Assembly: GCA_045613385.1 (NCBI GenBank)
Contig: JAZLAW010000015.1
Location: 1-16,039 of the forward strand
Direction of reading: 5' to 3'
Length of the DNA stretch: 16,039 bases
Origin: SIG565 sp045613385
GTDB lineage: Bacteria > Bacillota > Clostridia > Oscillospirales > Acutalibacteraceae
Shown here: positions 11,923 to 16,039 of the stretch, one piece after another
Numbering within the stretch: the stretch's first letter is position 1
How the letters are laid out: each line of letters begins with the position of its first letter
The notes under the pieces: generated by a model
The model's database searches: none
Seen by the model: only the letters and a program-made list of their open reading frames with translations
Told to the model about the DNA's origin: nothing
Translations under genes and position numbers: made by a program

Positions 11923-13605
11923 TTGTTTAACGGAAATGTGCTGCGCGATGCTATTATTTCGGCGGCAAACAATATTGCAAATAACAAGAAAAGGGTCGAT
12001 GACCTTAATGTGTTTCCTGTACCGGATGGCGATACGGGTACAAATATGTCCCTTAGTATAGGAAATGCGGCAAGGGAACTCGAAAGTCTTGAAGGGGAAA
12101 CCGCAGGCAAAGTAGCATCTGTAGCCGCATCTGCATTACTTAGAGGGGCCAGGGGCAACTCGGGTGTTATCACATCTTTGTTGTTCCGCGGCATTGCGAA
12201 TGGACTTAAAGGCGCAGATACAGTAACTGCCGAGAATTTAAAAGAAGCTCTTCGACTTGGCGTTGAAGCTGCTTATAAAGCAGTTATGAAACCAACGGAA
12301 GGCACTATATTAACAGTAGCTCGTGTTGCTGCTGAGTATGCTGAAGCGGCTTTCAATTCAGGCAAGGATACTTTAGAGGTTTTTGAAGCCGCACTTGAAG
12401 GGGCTAATAAGGCACTTGCCGAGACACCTGAACTTTTGCCTGTCCTTAAACAAGCGGGTGTTGTAGATGCTGGTGGCCGCGGATTTGTGGTAATACTCGA
12501 AGGTATGTACTCAGTATTTAAAGATGGTAAGATAATTGAGGCGGATTCTGCACCGCAGGAAACCGAGACGGATGAGGATGAGTGGGAAAGCAGAAATGCT
12601 GCGGGTGAATTTGAAACCGAAATCACATTTACCTACTGTACTGAATTCATAGTAAACAGAGATGCTGACTGTGCGAAAGAACCGCTTGAACTCAGAGCGT
12701 ATCTTGAAACAATCGGCGACTGTGTCGTTGTTGTTGATGATGAAGAAATAATAAAGGTTCACGTTCATACCGATCATCCGGGTAAGGCTTTGGAGGAAGG
12801 TATAACCTTCGGTCAACTCGTTAAACTTAAAATAGAAAACATGCGCGACCAACACGAACGTGCCAAGCACGACACAGGTAAGCAGAGTAAGAAAGCACCT
12901 AAAAGTGCGTCACGCGAAGAAATATTTACTCCGGTAGAGCCGAATAAAGAAGTAGGATTTGTATCAGTAAGTGCCGGTGCAGGACTTGAAGAACTTTTCA
13001 AAGATTTGGGTGTTGATACCGTTGTTTCGGGTGGACAGACAATGAACCCGAGCACCGATGATATTTTACGCGCTATAGAAGCTACTCCGGCAAAGACGGT
13101 GTTTGTACTTCCCAACAATAAGAACATTATAATGGCGGCCGAACAGACTATACCCCTTAGTTCACGCAAGGTTATAGTTCTTCACACCCGTACCATTCCG
13201 CAAGGAATTACTGCGATGTTGAGTTTCGACCCGGATGCAGATGATGATACAAATGCTATTGCTATGGGTAAAGCATTTGAAAATATATCAACAGGTCAGA
13301 TAACCTATGCAGCCCGAAACTCAAATTTCGATGGTAAAGATATTAAAGAAGGTCAACTTTTGGCGCTTGATAACGGTAAGGTATCATTCACCGAAACCGA
13401 CCTTGAAAAATGTATGCTCAAGCTCGTGAAGCAGCTTGTTAAAAAAGACAGTAACTTCTTAACAGTTATTTACGGTGAGGATGTAACGGATGAAAAGGCT
13501 GCCGAAATTGAAGCGGCTTTGAACAACAAATTCTCAGACAAATTAGAAATTACACTGATAAACGGCGGTCAGCCCGTATACTATTTTATCATTTCGGTTG
13601 AATAG
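11923..13605 (+). CDS. fakA: Fatty acid kinase catalytic subunit FakA (DAK2/YloV), TTG start
   Basis: The 560-residue protein is the FakA/YloV type: an N-terminal DhaL-like ATP-binding kinase domain (about 1-200), a middle dimerisation/metal domain (about 205-310) and a C-terminal domain that docks the fatty-acid carrier FakB. Visible are the Mg-ATP motif VPDGDTGTNM (33-42), GARGNSG (75-81), DAGGRGF (182-188), and the putative zinc ligands Cys239 with His280 and His282 (VHVHTDHPG). It phosphorylates FakB-bound exogenous fatty acids to acyl phosphates for phospholipid synthesis. FakB (DegV family) is not in the window. TTG 11923 is chosen because AAGGAG (11908-11913) is 9 nt upstream; TTG 11905 and 11914 precede or abut that site. 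A charged linker (about 312-335) joins the last two parts. Confidence 0.92.
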   Translation: MFNGNVLRDAIISAANNIANNKKRVDDLNVFPVPDGDTGTNMSLSIGNAARELESLEGETAGKVASVAASALLRGARGNSGVITSLLFRGIANGLKGADTVTAENLKEALRLGVEAAYKAVMKPTEGTILTVARVAAEYAEAAFNSGKDTLEVFEAALEGANKALAETPELLPVLKQAGVVDAGGRGFVVILEGMYSVFKDGKIIEADSAPQETETDEDEWESRNAAGEFETEITFTYCTEFIVNRDADCAKEPLELRAYLETIGDCVVVVDDEEIIKVHVHTDHPGKALEEGITFGQLVKLKIENMRDQHERAKHDTGKQSKKAPKSASREEIFTPVEPNKEVGFVSVSAGAGLEELFKDLGVDTVVSGGQTMNPSTDDILRAIEATPAKTVFVLPNNKNIIMAAEQTIPLSSRKVIVLHTRTIPQGITAMLSFDPDADDDTNAIAMGKAFENISTGQITYAARNSNFDGKDIKEGQLLALDNGKVSFTETDLEKCMLKLVKQLVKKDSNFLTVIYGEDVTDEKAAEIEAALNNKFSDKLEITLINGGQPVYYFIISVE

Positions 13606-13616
13606 GAATTTTTAGG

Positions 13617-15629
13617 ATGATTTCAGAAACTACGGATATCAGATATTTAAAAGGAGTAGGAGAAAAACGCGCTCAGCTTTTATCAAAGCTGGGCGTTGAT
13701 ACTATTGCCGACCTTTTGACATTTTATCCGCGTTCATATAAAGATTTAAGTCGAATAAATCTGATTTATGATACATATCCTGATGAGACGGTATGCGTCC
13801 GCGCTAAGATTTTAACACCCATAACAGAACATTATATACGAAAGAATATGACCATATATAAATTTGTTGTTGGTGATAAAAGTGGCGCTATGAGTGTTAC
13901 TCTTTTTAATACTAAATATACCGCACAAAAACTGCACGAAGGCTCCGAGTACCTTTTCTATGGTAAGATGGCGGGCGGTATATTCAGAAGAGAAATGTCC
14001 TCTCCCGAAATTTATGAAAGCGCCGATAATTCGATAATACCCGTATATTCTCTGACTTCTGGAATTTCTTCCAAATATATTTCTTCGATTGTAAAAACAG
14101 CCCTGCAAAGTTGTAGTATTGATGAGATTTTGCCGGGCAATATAAGAGAAAAATATAATCTTTGTGATATAAATTTTGCTTTACAGAATATTCATTTCCC
14201 GAAAAGCGAACAAGCGTTGCATCGGGCAAAAGAACGCCTTGTTTTTGAAGAGTTATTCTTATTACAAAGCGGAATGATCTACTTAAAGAAAAAAAGATGT
14301 GGGAAAACCGCAGTACAACTAAAAAACGATTTCACTGAGGAGTTTTTAGAAAAATTACCATTTACACCTACAAATTCGCAAATCAAGTGCGTAAAGGAAG
14401 CTGTATCAGATATGTCCGAAACGGTACCGATGAGTCGGCTTTTGCAAGGCGATGTAGGTAGTGGCAAAACTCTGGTAGCGGCAGCACTTATGTTTAATAC
14501 CGTTAAAAACGGTTATCAGGCGGCGCTTATGGCACCGACTGTTATTTTGGCTGAGCAACACTATCATAATTTTATTAAGTTTTTTGAAAACACGGGAATT
14601 AACTGTGCGCTCATAACAAGCTCGGTTTCTGCTGCTAAAAGGCGAAAAATAGCAGAAAGTATTAAATGTGGCGAAATAGATATAGTTGTTGGTACTCACT
14701 CTGTTCTAAATGAACAAATACAGTTTGACCGTCTGGGACTTGTAGTGACCGATGAGCAGCACCGCTTCGGTGTAGCACAACGCGATGCTCTGTCGAAAAA
14801 GGGAAACAGTCCACACACCCTGGTTATGTCGGCAACACCTATACCGCGTACACTTGCTATGGTAATTTACGGAGAGCTCGATGTCAGCGTGATTACAGAG
14901 TATCCTAAGGGAAGACAAAAGATAGAATGCTATAGTGTGGGCAGAGATTTAAGGGAAAGAGTTTATAATTATATAAAAAAACACATTGCAGAAGGCAGAC
15001 AGGGCTACATAGTTTGCCCCTTGGTTGAAGAAGGGGAAACAGAGCGGATGTCGGCCGAAGAATGTTATAAAACCCTGAAAGAAAACCAATTCAAAGATTA
15101 TAGGTTAGGACTTTTACACGGTAAAATGAGCTCCGCGGCTAAGGAAAAAGTGATGCGAGAATTTGTAGAACAAAAAATCGATTTACTTGTTTCAACCACC
15201 GTAATAGAAGTAGGGGTGGATGTACCCAACGCTGCGATTATGGTAATAGAAGATGCCGAGATGTTTGGTCTTTCTCAACTGCATCAGTTGCGAGGCAGAA
15301 TAGGTAGAGGAAAATATAAATCGACTTGCATATTAATTTCCGGTTCTGCCGATAAAGATACAAATAGCAGATTAGCGGCCATTTGTAATACAAACGATGG
15401 ATTCAAGATAGCCGAAGAAGACTTAAAACTTCGCGGCCCCGGCGACTTTATGGGAATGCGCCAACACGGACTCCCACAGATGAAAATAGCCGATTTGAAT
15501 AATGATTATAACATTTTAAATAAAAGCGGGGAAGCGGCAAAAGAACTGCTCAAAAAAGATTCAGACTTGTCTGCGAATGAAAACAAAAATCTTAAAGAAA
15601 AAATACTAAAAATGTTTATAATTGTGTAA
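13617..15629 (+). CDS. recG: ATP-dependent DNA helicase RecG
   Basis: The 670-residue protein has the full RecG layout: an N-terminal helix-hairpin region (YLKGVGEKRAQLLSKLG), the OB-fold wedge domain (about 55-140), and two helicase domains. Motifs are Walker A GDVGSGKT (278-285), DEQHRFGVAQR with the DEQH box (379-382), SATPIPRTLA (405-414), STTVIEVGVDVPNA and QLRGRIGRG. The DLKLRGPGDFMGMRQHG stretch near the C-terminus is also typical. RecG reverses stalled forks and remodels branched DNA. The length fits Firmicute RecG. Start at ATG 13617: TAGGAA overlapping the fakA stop lies 8 nt upstream, and only 11 nt separate the genes. It is the last gene before a long hairpin. Confidence 0.97.
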   Translation: MISETTDIRYLKGVGEKRAQLLSKLGVDTIADLLTFYPRSYKDLSRINLIYDTYPDETVCVRAKILTPITEHYIRKNMTIYKFVVGDKSGAMSVTLFNTKYTAQKLHEGSEYLFYGKMAGGIFRREMSSPEIYESADNSIIPVYSLTSGISSKYISSIVKTALQSCSIDEILPGNIREKYNLCDINFALQNIHFPKSEQALHRAKERLVFEELFLLQSGMIYLKKKRCGKTAVQLKNDFTEEFLEKLPFTPTNSQIKCVKEAVSDMSETVPMSRLLQGDVGSGKTLVAAALMFNTVKNGYQAALMAPTVILAEQHYHNFIKFFENTGINCALITSSVSAAKRRKIAESIKCGEIDIVVGTHSVLNEQIQFDRLGLVVTDEQHRFGVAQRDALSKKGNSPHTLVMSATPIPRTLAMVIYGELDVSVITEYPKGRQKIECYSVGRDLRERVYNYIKKHIAEGRQGYIVCPLVEEGETERMSAEECYKTLKENQFKDYRLGLLHGKMSSAAKEKVMREFVEQKIDLLVSTTVIEVGVDVPNAAIMVIEDAEMFGLSQLHQLRGRIGRGKYKSTCILISGSADKDTNSRLAAICNTNDGFKIAEEDLKLRGPGDFMGMRQHGLPQMKIADLNNDYNILNKSGEAAKELLKKDSDLSANENKNLKEKILKMFIIV

Positions 15630-15630
15630 C

Positions 15631-15680
15631 TTTAAAGGGGAAGTTTTGTAAAAATGCAAGACTTCCCCTTTAAATTATAA
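15631..15680 (+). terminator. Long hairpin after recG, probable terminator
   Basis: An 18-bp stem (15631-15648 with 15657-15674, one G-U pair) with an 8-nt AT-rich loop begins 2 nt after the recG stop. The outer part is A/T-only, so the stem's own 3' T's plus following AT-rich bases serve as the tail; a clean T-run is lacking. Confidence 0.75.
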
Positions 15681-15729
15681 AGAAACAATAAAAACAGGGC
15701 TGAAATTATGATATTTTTCAAGAAAATAA

Positions 15730-15758
15730 TAGACAACAAGTGAGTTTTGTGGTATTAT
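15730..15758 (+). promoter_or_regulatory. Candidate sigma-A promoter of the secreted protein gene
   Basis: TAGACA (15730-15735), a 17-nt spacer and TATTAT (15753-15758) lie 35 nt before the ATG at 15794. Confidence 0.6.
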
Positions 15759-15793
15759 TATTATGTGTAAATGTACTATGGAGGTAGTATCTT

Positions 15794-16039
15794 ATGAAAT
15801 CAGTTTTCAAGCGAATTTCCAAGAAAACCGTTTCAGTAATACTGGCACTTGCGGTAATTTTGAGTTCACTTACCGTAATGATGTCGGCATTTGCTGAGCC
15901 GGTAGCGCAGTCTACCGAACCGTACCTTGTTAGTGACGGTTCACCTGCTATACCTATGTTTAAAGACAAGGTAGTAAAATTAGCAGAAGTGGAGGTAGAA
16001 TTCCCGGACGGCACAATCAAGAAAGGTAACGAACTTGAT
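15794..16039 (+). CDS. Secreted protein of unknown function, N-terminal part (cut by window edge)
   Basis: The frame is open for 82 codons to the end of the window. It begins with a basic stretch (MKSVFKRISKK), a hydrophobic core (about 12-33) and a SAFA cleavage motif, so signal peptidase I should cut after Ala34. The mature part starts EPVAQSTEPY and continues with EVEVEFPDGTIKKGNELD, which looks like a beta-strand-rich surface domain, but I do not recognise a family. GGAGGT (15780-15785) lies 8 nt before the ATG. With its own promoter and a hairpin upstream, it is a separate transcription unit from recG. Confidence 0.8.
   Translation, partial: MKSVFKRISKKTVSVILALAVILSSLTVMMSAFAEPVAQSTEPYLVSDGSPAIPMFKDKVVKLAEVEVEFPDGTIKKGNELD

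Noticed and set aside
12511..12870. Minus-strand open frames within fakA and recG (for example 12511-12870, 14406-14699)
   Set aside because: They are short, lack ribosome sites and overlap genes with complete conserved motifs on the other strand.

Overview
The window looks like chromosomal DNA of an uncultured gut-type Firmicute of class Clostridia, probably near Oscillospiraceae/Ruminococcaceae. The evidence is moderately AT-rich DNA, strong AGGAGG-type ribosome binding sites, near-consensus sigma-A promoters with 17-nt spacers, frequent GTG/TTG starts, an encoded tRNA CCA end, and families typical of Clostridia (GGGtGRT protein, NifU-like scaffold, Asp23–FakA–RecG block). The taxonomic call is inference.

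Layout. 1-1118 (minus): a NifU_N-type Fe-S scaffold followed by the N-terminal part of a GGGtGRT protein, cut by the window edge. 1296-1796 (plus): a flavin reductase-like protein with its own promoter and terminator. 1824-3085 (plus): promoter, cobalamin riboswitch, DUF4430 lipoprotein, membrane S component of an ECF transporter and terminator. Together these form a probable B12/corrinoid uptake unit that lacks an energising module. 3111-5633 (plus): promoter, membrane sugar-phosphate transferase, HpcH/HpaI aldolase, D-2-hydroxyacid dehydrogenase and terminator, probably a small surface-glycan or sugar-acid operon. 5592-5972: a gene-free block of hairpins joined by repeated 9-nt linkers whose orientation flips at the centre. 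5982-6842 (minus): a YwaF/TMEM164-like membrane protein, divergent from 6984-8540 (plus), an ICMT-like membrane methyltransferase and a duplicated EamA/DMT transporter. 8574-8890: an insertion-sequence end whose truncated transposase start is fused in frame to an internally deleted TipAS regulator domain. 8897-9056 (minus): terminator, tRNA-Pro(TGG) and a consensus promoter. 9071-15674 (plus): ymdB-like phosphodiesterase (apparent ATT start), solute-binding lipoprotein, Asp23/Gls24 protein, FakA and RecG, closely spaced and probably one long transcript. 15730 to the end: promoter and the start of a secreted protein cut by the window edge.

Most of the sequence is ordinary housekeeping DNA. The parts deserving a second look are the riboswitch-controlled DUF4430/S-component pair, the palindrome-and-linker array, the IS–TipAS chimera, the non-canonical start of ymdB, and the three-gene sugar transferase/aldolase/dehydrogenase operon. 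I saw no CRISPR array, no intact transposon and no recognisable defence system.
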